From: JAJRAN01 sp963827135 | Lineage (GTDB): Archaea; Thermoplasmatota; Thermoplasmata; Methanomassiliicoccales; UBA472 | Direction of reading: 5' to 3' | Length of the DNA stretch: 52,142 nt | Assembly (NCBI GenBank): GCA_963827135.1 | Contig: CAWGZX010000002.1 | Span: forward strand, 1 to 52,142 | Shown here: one piece after another, positions 11,887-20,124 of the stretch | Numbering within the stretch: the stretch's first letter is position 1 | Layout of the letters: each line of letters starts with the position of its first letter | Program-made: the position numbers and the translations under genes | The notes under the pieces: model-generated | What the model saw: only the letters and a program-made list of their open reading frames with translations | What the model was told of the DNA's origin: nothing | The model's database searches: none

Positions 11887-12636
11887 TTGGCCGAGGAAGG
11901 CGTGTCAAAGAAGGACGAGTCCAAGAAGGGCGACCACCCCAAGGAAGAGAAGAAGGAAGGGAAGAAGGGTGGAGAGCACAAGGAGAAGGGCGAGCACAAG
12001 GAAGAGAAGGCAAAGAAGCCCGCCCGCGTGGAGCCCAAGAAGGACGAGCCCAAGAAGGATGAGAATTTCAAGTACATCATTCGCCTGGTTAACACCGATG
12101 TGGACGGCAACAAGCCGTTGGTCATCGGGCTCCAGAGCGTGAAGGGCGTAGGGCCGCGTGTGGCGGAGATCATCGCCAATCGCGCCAACGTCAAGAGGAC
12201 CGAGAAGGTCGGCGACCTCGACGACGCCAAGGTGGAGGAGCTGGAGAAGCTCATCCTGACCTACGGCGAGTACGTGCCCGCCTGGGCCATGAACCGCCAG
12301 ATGGACTTCGAGACCGGAGAGGACATGCACATCGTCGGCGTGGACCTGGACATCAGGCGCAGGGACGACATCAACATGATGAAGATGATCCGCTGCTACA
12401 AGGGCGTGCGCCACGAGGACGGACAGAAGGTCCGCGGCCAGAGGACCCGCTCCAACGGCAGGACCGGTCTGACCCTAGGTGTCATGAGGCAGAGGCTGCA
12501 GCAGCCCGGAGCCGCCCCGGCGACCGGAGGAGCTGCGCCAGCGGCCGAGAAGAAGGAAGAGAAGCCCGCCGCCGCGGCCAAGCCCGCGGCAGCTCCAGCG
12601 GCCAAGCCGGCAGCGGCCCCGGCAGCTAAGAAGTAG
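11887..12636 (+). CDS. rps13: Ribosomal protein uS13 with charged and Ala-Pro-rich extensions
   Basis: Small-subunit head protein. The TTG start at 11887 is chosen because of the ideal Shine-Dalgarno site; the open frame runs further upstream but through the promoter. The uS13 core begins about residue 58 (YIIRLVNTDVDGNKPLVIGL) and includes VKGVGPRVAEII (helix-hairpin-helix) and the basic C-terminal RGQRTRSNGRTGLT, the tRNA-contacting tail. The core is preceded by about 55 residues of Lys/Glu/Gly repeats and followed by an Ala-Pro-Lys tail (PAAAAKPAAAPAAKPAAAPA). At 249 residues it is about 100 longer than usual archaeal uS13. First gene of the uS13-uS4-uS11-rpo3 operon. Confidence 0.94.
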   Translation: MAEEGVSKKDESKKGDHPKEEKKEGKKGGEHKEKGEHKEEKAKKPARVEPKKDEPKKDENFKYIIRLVNTDVDGNKPLVIGLQSVKGVGPRVAEIIANRANVKRTEKVGDLDDAKVEELEKLILTYGEYVPAWAMNRQMDFETGEDMHIVGVDLDIRRRDDINMMKMIRCYKGVRHEDGQKVRGQRTRSNGRTGLTLGVMRQRLQQPGAAPATGGAAPAAEKKEEKPAAAAKPAAAPAAKPAAAPAAKK

Positions 12637-12644
12637 GTGTTCAC

Positions 12645-13397
12645 ATGGGAGACCCTAGATTCCCCCGACGGACTTACGATACCCCGTCCCACCCCTGGCA
12701 GGGAGAGAGGATCAAAGAGGAGCACGCGACGTGCAAGGAGTTCGGCCTGAAGAACAAGAGGGAGCTGTGGAAGGCCAAGTCCATCCTCAGGAACTACAGG
12801 AAGCAGTCCAGGGACCTGCAGGCCCGCATCAGGACCGGCGAGGAGCAGGCCAAGATCGAGACCCAGAACCTGCTCAAGTCCTGCGCCGCCTTGGGCCTTC
12901 TGCCCATGGAGGGCGCCACATTGGACGACGTCCTGGGCCTGAGGACCGAGGCACTGCTGAACCGCAGGCTACAGACCATGGTCTATCGCAAGGGACTTGC
13001 CACTTCCCCGAACCAGGCCAGACAGATGATCTTCCACGGCCACGTGGCGGTGGACGGTCGCAAGCTCACCATCCCCGGCTACCTGCTCGCCCGAGGCGAG
13101 GAGGAGAAAATCACCTATCTGGGATCGAGCCCGTTCAACAACGATTTGCACCCCTATCGCGTGGAGGCCCCCAAGGTAATGGAGGCCCGCGCCAGGCGCT
13201 TGGCCCGCGAGGCCAGGCGGGAGAGGGAGGACGAACAGCGCGGAGGCCGCGGCGGACGCGGAGGCCGTGGCGGCCGAGGCGGTGGCGGGGCGAGGTTCCC
13301 GCGCCGGGCCGAGAGGACGATGGAGAAGGCCAAGGAGGTCGCTGACGTAGTAGTCACCAAGGACCTGCCCGAGGCACCAGTCGCCAAGGAGGAGTGA
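12645..13397 (+). CDS. rps4: Ribosomal protein uS4 with RGG-type C-terminal tail
   Basis: Primary 16S-binding protein of the small subunit. The N-terminus MGDPRFPRRTYDTPSHPW is the archaeal uS4 signature, and the S4 RNA-binding domain lies at about residues 103-148 (LNRRLQTMVYRKGLA, ARQMIFHGHVAVDGRKL). From about residue 200 comes a run of Gly-Arg-Gly repeats, then a charged end. At 250 residues it is longer than the usual 170-200. Starts 9 bases after uS13 and ends 3 bases before uS11, so translation is probably coupled. Confidence 0.95.
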   Translation: MGDPRFPRRTYDTPSHPWQGERIKEEHATCKEFGLKNKRELWKAKSILRNYRKQSRDLQARIRTGEEQAKIETQNLLKSCAALGLLPMEGATLDDVLGLRTEALLNRRLQTMVYRKGLATSPNQARQMIFHGHVAVDGRKLTIPGYLLARGEEEKITYLGSSPFNNDLHPYRVEAPKVMEARARRLAREARREREDEQRGGRGGRGGRGGRGGGGARFPRRAERTMEKAKEVADVVVTKDLPEAPVAKEE

Positions 13398-13399
13398 AC

Positions 13400-13783
13400 A
13401 TGGGAAAATGGGGAATCGCGCACGTGTTCGCGAGCTACAACAACATCATCATCACCTTGACCGACATCACCGGCGCCGAGACCATCACCAAGGCCACCGG
13501 CGGCATGGTGGTCAAGCAGGCCAAGGACGAGTCCTCTCCCTACGCGGCCATGAGGGCGGCGGAGAAGGTTGCGGAGGTCGCCAAGGAGAAGGGCATCGAT
13601 GGCATCCATGTCAAGGTGCGCGCCCCGGGCGGGAACAAGTCCACGTCCCCAGGCCCTGGAGCGCAGGCGGCCATCCGTGCGCTGGCACGCGCTGGCCTCA
13701 AGATCGGCAGGATCGAGGATGTGACCCCCGTACCGCACGACGGAACCAAGAAGAAGGGCGGACGCAGGGGCAGAAGGGTGTAG
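13400..13783 (+). CDS. rps11: Ribosomal protein uS11
   Basis: Small-subunit platform protein of 127 residues, normal archaeal length. Starts MGKWGIAHVFASYNNIIIT and shows GPGAQAAIRALARAGL and a basic C-terminus (KKKGGRRGRRV), all standard. The ATG at 13400 is preferred over an in-frame GTG at 13394 that overlaps the uS4 stop, because AGGAGG at 13386-13391 is well placed for it. Third gene of the operon. Confidence 0.96.
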   Translation: MGKWGIAHVFASYNNIIITLTDITGAETITKATGGMVVKQAKDESSPYAAMRAAEKVAEVAKEKGIDGIHVKVRAPGGNKSTSPGPGAQAAIRALARAGLKIGRIEDVTPVPHDGTKKKGGRRGRRV

Positions 13784-13794
13784 AGGTAGCGTAA

Positions 13795-14646
13795 ATGGAC
13801 GTAAAGATCCTGGAGATGACGGACACCAAGGCGAGGTTCGTCCTATCCAATGCCACCCCGGAGATCGCCAACTCCTTGAGGCGGGTGCTGATCGCCGAGA
13901 TACCCAAGATGGCCATCGAGACCGTGGAGTTCCACCTGGGCCAGATCCAGGGAGGCGCGGAGGACGAGAACGAGGAGTACGAGTCGGTGTCCTCGCTCTT
14001 CGACGAGATCATCGCCCACCGCATGGGCCTGGTCCCCATACCCACGGACCCCAAGACCAACGTGTTCAAGAAGGACTGCGCCTGCGGAGGCGAGGGCTGC
14101 CCGCTGTGCACCATCATGTACAAGATCGACAAGAAGGGGCCGTGCGACGTCTACTCTGGCGACCTCGAGCCGCTGGGCGACCCGAACCTGAAGGTCAAGG
14201 ACGAGCTCGTCCCCATCGTGCGCCTGGGCAACCGCCAGGCCATATTGGCATATGCGTTCGCGGAGCTGGGGATAGGGCAGAAGCACGCCAAGTTCCAGGT
14301 GACCTCGGGCGTCGGCTACAAGTACGGGCCCAAGGTGAAGATCGACGAGAAGAAGTGCGATCAGGGGGCCACCTGCATACCCGCCTGCCCGCGCAAGGTC
14401 TTCGCCAAGGAGGGCAACAAGGTGAAGGTCGTCAAGGAGGACGCCTGCATGCTCTGCTACTCCTGCATCAAGGCCTGCAAGTCCAAGGCCATCACCGTGG
14501 AGGGCGATGAGACGAAGTTCGTCTTCACCTTCGAAACCGACGGCTCGCTGACGGCGGCGGACACCTTGCAGATCGCGCTCGGGATCCTGGAGAAGAAGTT
14601 CGATGAGTTCCGCGAGCTGGTCTCCGCACTGGAAGGCGCAGCCTAG
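13795..14646 (+). CDS. rpo3: RNA polymerase subunit Rpo3 (RpoD) with ferredoxin domain
   Basis: Archaeal counterpart of half of the bacterial alpha dimer; it forms the Rpo3-Rpo11 assembly platform of RNA polymerase. Length 283. The alpha-like N-terminal part (NSLRRVLIAEIPKMAIE) is interrupted at about residues 180-235 by a ferredoxin-like insert, then the dimerisation domain resumes. The insert has C-x5-C-x3-C-P (KKCDQGATCIPACP) followed by a complete C-x2-C-x2-C-x3-C (ACMLCYSCIKACK). Compared with a classical two-cluster ferredoxin, the second Cys of the first motif is Gly, so one cluster may be [3Fe-4S] or absent. The usual downstream rpl18e-rpl13-rps9 genes are not here, and the operon ends at this gene. 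Confidence 0.96.
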   Translation: MDVKILEMTDTKARFVLSNATPEIANSLRRVLIAEIPKMAIETVEFHLGQIQGGAEDENEEYESVSSLFDEIIAHRMGLVPIPTDPKTNVFKKDCACGGEGCPLCTIMYKIDKKGPCDVYSGDLEPLGDPNLKVKDELVPIVRLGNRQAILAYAFAELGIGQKHAKFQVTSGVGYKYGPKVKIDEKKCDQGATCIPACPRKVFAKEGNKVKVVKEDACMLCYSCIKACKSKAITVEGDETKFVFTFETDGSLTAADTLQIALGILEKKFDEFRELVSALEGAA

Positions 14647-14786
14647 ATCGTTCAGAATGCTTACGGCACAAACCCCTTCGATATCCACATTTTCCTTTTT
14701 TAGGTGAAGATTCTAATATGTTTTTATAGCATTTTTTTATCTTAGGCATATATGTATTTATACTATGTATGTTTTTTACCAATTAT
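14647..14786 (+). promoter_or_regulatory. A/T-rich terminator and leaderless fic promoter
   Basis: This 140-base spacer is far richer in A/T than its surroundings. T-runs at 14691-14701 and 14732-14738 fit archaeal termination of the ribosomal operon. TATTTATA at 14755-14762 predicts a start almost exactly at the ATG at 14787, so the next gene is probably leaderless. The base shift suggests a junction of acquired DNA. Confidence 0.6.
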
Positions 14787-15677
14787 ATGAAATATAACAT
14801 ATTGGAGGACCTTAAGCAGGAGTTGTTGAGCCGTGGCTCCTTCGATACCTTCCCTGAGGGCGTGTGGAAGATGGTGAGCACCCTGAACACTTATGGCACA
14901 AATGCCATCGAGGGGAACACCCTCACCCAGGACGAGGTCGAGAGGGTCGTCATCGAGCGGTTGGGCGTCGAGAGGTCCATCGACGATGTCCTTGTGACGA
15001 TCCAACACGCATCCGCTTTCAGAGGGCTCATCGCCCGCCGAGCTCGTGCGATCGACCTCGTCACCATCCTCGAGCTGCATGAGGAGATTTTCAAGGGAGT
15101 GATGCCCGACGCAGGACAATGGAGAAGGACGAGGGTATTCGTCCGCGGCGCCTCGCTCATTCCGCCCCCGCCAGAGAAGGTGGTCTCCAGTATGGAGGTG
15201 CTGATGAGGGAGTACGACCGCCGCGAGCTGGCTTCTGAGGAGGCCATAGCGCTGGGCGCCTGGTTGCACCATGGGTTCGAATCCATCCACCCGTTCAGCG
15301 ACGGGAATGGGCGCGTGGGCAGATTGCTTCTGAACCTCCACTTGCTCAAGCACAATTGGCCCCCGATTAGCGTCATGCCTGTGGATCGGGACAAGTACCT
15401 AGAGGCTCTGGACAGTGCAAACGAAGGAGACCTGAGACCTTTTATCGAATATTCGAAGATCATCATGGCCAGCTCGTTGCTCACATTCCTTTCCTTGGTC
15501 GGGACCAGCGTCGACGAACTGAGGCCACTTGCCGACCTGGAGAGCGAGGCCGGATACTCGGCCAAGTATCTAACCCTAAGAGCCGGACAGGGGGAGCTGC
15601 CGGCGACAAGGGTGGGGAAGGGATGGAGGACCAGCAGGCGAGCGCTCGACCTCTACAACAGGAAAGTGGCTAGATGA
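14787..15677 (+). CDS. Fic domain protein with N-terminal inhibitory helix and C-terminal DNA-binding-like segment
   Basis: Fic enzymes usually AMPylate target proteins. The catalytic motif HPFSDGNGRVGR is complete (HxFx[D/E]GNGRxxR). Near the N-terminus TNAIEGN matches the inhibitory [S/T]xxxE[G/N] helix, here in front of the Fic fold (class II arrangement), so activity should be self-restrained by the Glu. The final 40 residues (YLTLRAGQGELPATRVGKGW and RRALDLYNR) resemble an excisionase-type winged helix, suggesting DNA binding. The TATA position supports this ATG; another in-frame ATG lies at 14769. No Phd- or FicA-like antitoxin gene is adjacent. Could be a stand-alone regulator or a toxin. 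Confidence 0.88.
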   Translation: MKYNILEDLKQELLSRGSFDTFPEGVWKMVSTLNTYGTNAIEGNTLTQDEVERVVIERLGVERSIDDVLVTIQHASAFRGLIARRARAIDLVTILELHEEIFKGVMPDAGQWRRTRVFVRGASLIPPPPEKVVSSMEVLMREYDRRELASEEAIALGAWLHHGFESIHPFSDGNGRVGRLLLNLHLLKHNWPPISVMPVDRDKYLEALDSANEGDLRPFIEYSKIIMASSLLTFLSLVGTSVDELRPLADLESEAGYSAKYLTLRAGQGELPATRVGKGWRTSRRALDLYNRKVAR

Positions 15678-15729
15678 AGAGGCTGACAGGTCCAAAGGTC
15701 ATATCATCAGAGGGGGCTCTAATCGCAGC

Positions 15730-18700
15730 TCACATGAAGTCCGACAATTTGCACTTCTTGACCTTGTCGTTCTCGAAGAGCGAGTTGATGGAGCGCTCGA
15801 TGAGCTCGATGCGCTGCCTGGTGTAGGGAGAGATGGCGAACTTGTCGCTGATGTCCTTGGTGATCTCCAGGTACTTCTTCACCGAGGAGACGTGGACCGT
15901 GAGCGTCAGATTGTTGCCGCAGTAGCATCTGCCCGAGAGCGGGATGCGGCGGTAGGAGGCGTTGCACTTGGTGCACCGGAGCTTCTGGCCGCTGAAGGAC
16001 TTGAGGTTGCCGATCATGTCGGGCAACAGGTGCCTGGTCACCACGCGGTAGACCACGTCCACCTCGTCCACGGCGCGGATCTTCTTCGCCAGGTACAGCT
16101 GCGCCTCCAGCTTCTCCTGCATGGTCTCGAAGAGCTTGTAGGCCGAGTTCCTAGGCCCCTCACCGATGTCCCTCGTATCGTGGGTGAACCCGAAGCCCTC
16201 GTACTGCAGCACGGAGCCAAGCCTTCCGCCGACCATGTCCATCATGTCCTGGACCTCCTTGGGCTGCTTGTACTCCAAGGTGGCGTTGTAGAACTCCAGA
16301 GGGTACTCGCGCGCCATGTCGATGTTGTGCGCCTCCTTGTCCACCTCGTTCGGGTCGAGGCGGGTGGTGAGGACCAGCGGCGCGTCCATCAGCCCGCCGC
16401 GGCTCTTGGGCAGGAAGGAGCGGGAGAAGTTGATCAGGGCGTCGAGGAGCAATATGGCCGAGTCCTCGTCCCCATCGGCGTTGCGGCGCTTGGCGGCGTG
16501 GAAGAACGGGTGCCCGTACCCCACGTTCGTGTCGGTGTAGCCAAGGAGGCGACAGAGCACGCCTCCCGAGGTGTGCGGGGCGAGCCCGACCACCATATGG
16601 CCGATGAGGTCGTCCCTCTTCTCCGCGTTGTAGAAGCGCGGAAGCCCGTAGTACCTCTCCAGGAGGTCATCTATGAACTTAGAGACCTTGACCAGATAGT
16701 CGCCGCAGGACCTCGATGGGATATAGTCCTGGACCTTGAGCTCGCAGAGCTGGTCGTCCTCGACCAGGTCCCTGCCGTCCCAATCCTTGACATAGCCGAG
16801 CTGCCTGGCCCGCTCCGCGCTCAGCCCTACCTCCTTCGGCCTGAAATGGGTGACCGGCACGTCGGTCATGTCGAAGCGGATGGTGCCGTCCTTGAAGACG
16901 AAGATGTCGTGCTTCGCCCTGAGGATGCCCTTCTCCATGGCCTCAGGCGTCTTGTTCCTGGATATCATGCCCTGGACGCCCTTGATCTCGGGGATGTTGG
17001 TCTCGCCCAATTTGCGCATGGCACTCTGGAGGATTTCGTTGATGTCTATGACCTGCTTGTTTGGCGAGTCCGAGGGCAGGGTGTGGGACCCGCATTCGCA
17101 TTTGCACATGAACGTGGTCTTCCCGCAGACGGGGCAGGAGCGCACCCCTACGTCCGCCTCCACCTCCTTGCCGTTCATGGCCGCGCTCACCAAGCGTTGC
17201 GTGCCCCCGCTGAGCCCGAGGGGGAAGAGGACGTGGGGCGGGGGCTTCATCTTCCTCTCCTTGGCCTTCTCCGGCCTGGCCATGCGGGCGCCGATGCGCG
17301 TCACCGACCTCGGCCTCACCTTGATGCCCATGGCCGACGAGACCGCCTCGATCGAGTCCTTTCCCTCGAAGGGGCGCTCCTCTGCGATGGGCGAACCGGC
17401 CTTGAGGCCTAGCCCGGCCAGCAGGGCAGAGGCGTGGAACGATATCACCAGGTCCGCGCCCTTCACTGAATGGAGCGCGCCCAGGTCCTCCAAGGTCCGC
17501 TTCGAGCCCTGGGCATCATCTAGGAGGAGGGAACCGTCCTGCAGCTTCCCCTTCGTGAGAAGGTCCGACCTCAGCTGCCTGAGGCTATCCAAGGGAACAT
17601 CGGACCAGAAAAGGTTGAACTTAGGATGGAGGGGGACGTTGTACTTCTTCGAAAGCGCCACCGCCGCCTCCAGGTCGGGAGGGTCGCTCCACCCTTCCGG
17701 GAGCGTCCCGGCGGCCCTGCGCAGCTCGGCCCTGTACCATTCGATCGAATATGAAGCGGGGACGAGGACGTGGTTGTTCTCCACGAACTCCCCGAAGGGG
17801 ATCAGCACCTCGCCCAGGTCCACGATCTCCTTGACCCTCGGCTTGAGCTCCAGGAACCTCTCGACGGTGTTGGCCTGCACCAGGTCCCCGTTGTTCAGAA
17901 GCAGGATCGGCCCTTCCACCTCGTCGCAGGGCGTCACCGCCCCCGCCTTCCCCGGCCTCTCGATCTTGATCTGGGTGCCGATGGCCAGGAACTCGTCGAC
18001 CGCGTACATGGTGGCCGGGTTCAGGGCGATGGCCGCGAGCCCGGTGGTCCTGCCTCGACCATAGCGAAGCCTCAGCCCGCCCACCTTGGACGGATGGCCG
18101 AGCACCGGCCTGCCGGCGATCAGGTCCTTAAGGTACCTGAAGTCGGGCTTGACCTTGTCCTTATCCTCCGACTGGTCCTTCTTCTTGAGGGCGAGGTAGT
18201 CGGATATGAACTGCCAACCGTCCATGTTCAGCTTCTTGACGTGCTTCTCGAGCTTGGGTGCCTTCTGGCAAAGCCCCTCGGCGATGACCAGGCAGGCACC
18301 GCCCCGGACCTTGTTGGTCTCGACGCGCGGCAGGTCGCGGTACCCGGATATCTCGGAGTCCTCGGTCCCCTCGCCGTCGATGCACACAGGGCAGTTCTTG
18401 GCGATGAGCTCGATCTCTTGGTTGGTGGGCGTGTATTGCAGATGCTGCGCCTGCTTGTAGAGAGGGATCTCCTCCTTGAAGCGCTCCACCTCGCCATGCG
18501 TCGGGATGTATCTCCCGATGCCCAGCTCACGGCGCACCACGTCGCCGATGAGCACCGCCATGGCCTGCCCCGTCCCACCCGCGGAACGTATCGGGCCAGC
18601 GAAGGAGATGGCCAGGTAGCTGGTGCCATCGCTATTCCGGCCGAGCTTGATGCCGGCAATGCCCTCGAGCGGGGCCACCAATATCCCTTCGGTCAGCACG

Positions 18701-19032
18701 GCCAGGCCCACCCTGACCGCCCGATCGATGGCCTCCTCGTTGGACTTGGCGGGGCGGGTGGCGATCTCCTTCGCCAAAAGAAGGGAGACCTCCTCGCGGT
18801 TGTAGTCCTTGCTCAATTCGCGGATGCGGACGGCCACGCCCTCGACGTTCCAAGAGGCCAAGAGCTTCTCCACCCGGGAGGCGAGGTCCTCCGCCTGGGG
18901 GATCTCCACGAAGGTCTCCGGGTCCATGCCTCGGGCCCGGGCCCTCCTGGCGACGGCGTAGCAGCGGTCGGCCTCCTTGGCCAAGGCGTCGAAGTACTGC
19001 CTCATCCTCTCGCTGCATGCCACTTGGGCCAT
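15730..19032 (-). CDS. polC: DNA polymerase D large (catalytic) subunit DP2
   Basis: Euryarchaeal replicative polymerase subunit of 1100 residues. The N-terminus is typical (RMRQYFDALAKEADRCYAVA), followed by FAGPIRSAGGTGQAM, a zinc site CPVCIDGEG (about 215), a second Cys cluster CPVCGKTTFMCKCEC (about 635), the catalytic RNADGDEDSAILLLDAL with its acidic residues near 850, and a C-terminal zinc finger CTKCNASY...GRCYCGNN (about 1020-1040) followed by the tail that contacts PCNA/DP1. No intein interrupts the active site, unlike several archaeal homologues. Transcribed 25 bases after nog1. The small subunit DP1 is not in the window. Confidence 0.97.
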   Translation of the reverse strand: MAQVACSERMRQYFDALAKEADRCYAVARRARARGMDPETFVEIPQAEDLASRVEKLLASWNVEGVAVRIRELSKDYNREEVSLLLAKEIATRPAKSNEEAIDRAVRVGLAVLTEGILVAPLEGIAGIKLGRNSDGTSYLAISFAGPIRSAGGTGQAMAVLIGDVVRRELGIGRYIPTHGEVERFKEEIPLYKQAQHLQYTPTNQEIELIAKNCPVCIDGEGTEDSEISGYRDLPRVETNKVRGGACLVIAEGLCQKAPKLEKHVKKLNMDGWQFISDYLALKKKDQSEDKDKVKPDFRYLKDLIAGRPVLGHPSKVGGLRLRYGRGRTTGLAAIALNPATMYAVDEFLAIGTQIKIERPGKAGAVTPCDEVEGPILLLNNGDLVQANTVERFLELKPRVKEIVDLGEVLIPFGEFVENNHVLVPASYSIEWYRAELRRAAGTLPEGWSDPPDLEAAVALSKKYNVPLHPKFNLFWSDVPLDSLRQLRSDLLTKGKLQDGSLLLDDAQGSKRTLEDLGALHSVKGADLVISFHASALLAGLGLKAGSPIAEERPFEGKDSIEAVSSAMGIKVRPRSVTRIGARMARPEKAKERKMKPPPHVLFPLGLSGGTQRLVSAAMNGKEVEADVGVRSCPVCGKTTFMCKCECGSHTLPSDSPNKQVIDINEILQSAMRKLGETNIPEIKGVQGMISRNKTPEAMEKGILRAKHDIFVFKDGTIRFDMTDVPVTHFRPKEVGLSAERARQLGYVKDWDGRDLVEDDQLCELKVQDYIPSRSCGDYLVKVSKFIDDLLERYYGLPRFYNAEKRDDLIGHMVVGLAPHTSGGVLCRLLGYTDTNVGYGHPFFHAAKRRNADGDEDSAILLLDALINFSRSFLPKSRGGLMDAPLVLTTRLDPNEVDKEAHNIDMAREYPLEFYNATLEYKQPKEVQDMMDMVGGRLGSVLQYEGFGFTHDTRDIGEGPRNSAYKLFETMQEKLEAQLYLAKKIRAVDEVDVVYRVVTRHLLPDMIGNLKSFSGQKLRCTKCNASYRRIPLSGRCYCGNNLTLTVHVSSVKKYLEITKDISDKFAISPYTRQRIELIERSINSLFENDKVKKCKLSDFM

Positions 19033-19057
19033 CCCTTCCCTCCTCTCGCCTATCGGG

Positions 19058-20062
19058 TTATGGTTTCGGGGATAATTGAGCTTCGTCCGACCATTTGGGG
19101 CTCTTGGTGAGCTCCTCGATCACCAGGCGCATCAGCTCCTCCATGCCCTCATTGTTCAGGGCGGAGACCTTGAGGCGCTTGGACCTCGTTCTCCTGAGGT
19201 CGGACTTGTTCTCTACCTCGATGATAGTGATCCCGGGGAACGCCTTCCTCGTCGACTCCAGCAGGTTCATCTGCTCCTCGATGCGGTAGCCCGAGGTCTC
19301 AGAGGGGTCGATGATGAACACGATCACGTCGGCCAGGTACTTGAGGGCCAGCACCGCCTGCCTCTCGATGGCGTTGCGCTCCTCGAACTCGCGGTCCAAA
19401 AGGCCAGGGGTATCGATGACCTGTAACCGTCGGTATCCGGATTGGAAGTGGCCCACGGTGATGCCTTGGGTCGTGAAAGGGTAAGGGGCGATCTTCGGCC
19501 TGGCCGTGGAGATCCGCTCCACCAGCTGGCTCTTGCCCACGTTCGGGCAGCCCGCGACCACCATGGTCGGGAGGTGCATCTCTAGGGAGGGGATCCTCTT
19601 GAAGGCATCGCGCGCCTTGGCCACGAAATCTATGTCGGCGCGGATCTGCTCGATGATGGACGAGGTCCTGCCGAAGTACTCCCTCCTCACGCGCTCCAGC
19701 TGGTCCACGCTCTGCGAGGCCTTGGCGCGCCGCGCATACTCCCGGCTGAGATAGGCGCATCGCGCCGATGCCCAGGATAGCGCGGAAAGGGACTTCTTCA
19801 GCTTGTCCAATCCCACGATGGTGTCTAGGAGCTCCATGAGGAACTCCTCGCGCTTCTCCATGCTGGGGAAGGCCCTGACGTACTTCACCAAGGTGCCGTG
19901 CAATATGTCCCCAGAGGCGGCGATCCGCGCTGTGGCCGTCTTCTTCTTGCCGTCCAGGCGGTCCTCGCCGACCTTGGAGATCTTGGCAGACCTACCGAAC
20001 GCCTTGTCCAGGAGCTCGTCCGCGTCCAGGATGGTAGGAATCGTCTTCTTTCTGCTCGCCAC
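19058..20062 (-). CDS. NOG1-family ribosome-assembly GTPase
   Basis: Obg/NOG1-type GTPase predicted to act in large-subunit maturation. A helical N-terminal NOG1 domain (residues 1-150) is followed by a G domain: G1 GCPNVGKS, G3 DTPGLLD, G4 near VENKSDL, and G5-like KVSALNNEG. The GTG start at 20062 is chosen because a TATA element centred near 20088 sits about 26 bases upstream, giving a leaderless mRNA. A longer frame begins at 20098 but starts upstream of that promoter. It is 334 residues, shorter than eukaryotic NOG1 but normal for archaea. Probably co-transcribed with polC. Confidence 0.9.
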   Translation of the reverse strand: MASRKKTIPTILDADELLDKAFGRSAKISKVGEDRLDGKKKTATARIAASGDILHGTLVKYVRAFPSMEKREEFLMELLDTIVGLDKLKKSLSALSWASARCAYLSREYARRAKASQSVDQLERVRREYFGRTSSIIEQIRADIDFVAKARDAFKRIPSLEMHLPTMVVAGCPNVGKSQLVERISTARPKIAPYPFTTQGITVGHFQSGYRRLQVIDTPGLLDREFEERNAIERQAVLALKYLADVIVFIIDPSETSGYRIEEQMNLLESTRKAFPGITIIEVENKSDLRRTRSKRLKVSALNNEGMEELMRLVIEELTKSPKWSDEAQLSPKP

Positions 20063-20124
20063 GGGGCTTCTACAATCCCAGCAAGTATAAAGCTTCACGC
20101 CTGGATGCTGAGGATGGTCTAGGC
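20063..20124. promoter_or_regulatory. Compact shared promoter, nog1-polC / Nudix-lrp
   Basis: Only 62 bases separate the two divergent start codons and one TATA element is visible, AGTATAAAG at 20083-20091. Read on the plus strand it predicts a start near 20114, just before the ATG at 20125. Read on the minus strand (CTTTATACT) it predicts a start at about 20062, the nog1 GTG. A single box may therefore serve both directions. Confidence 0.6.
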
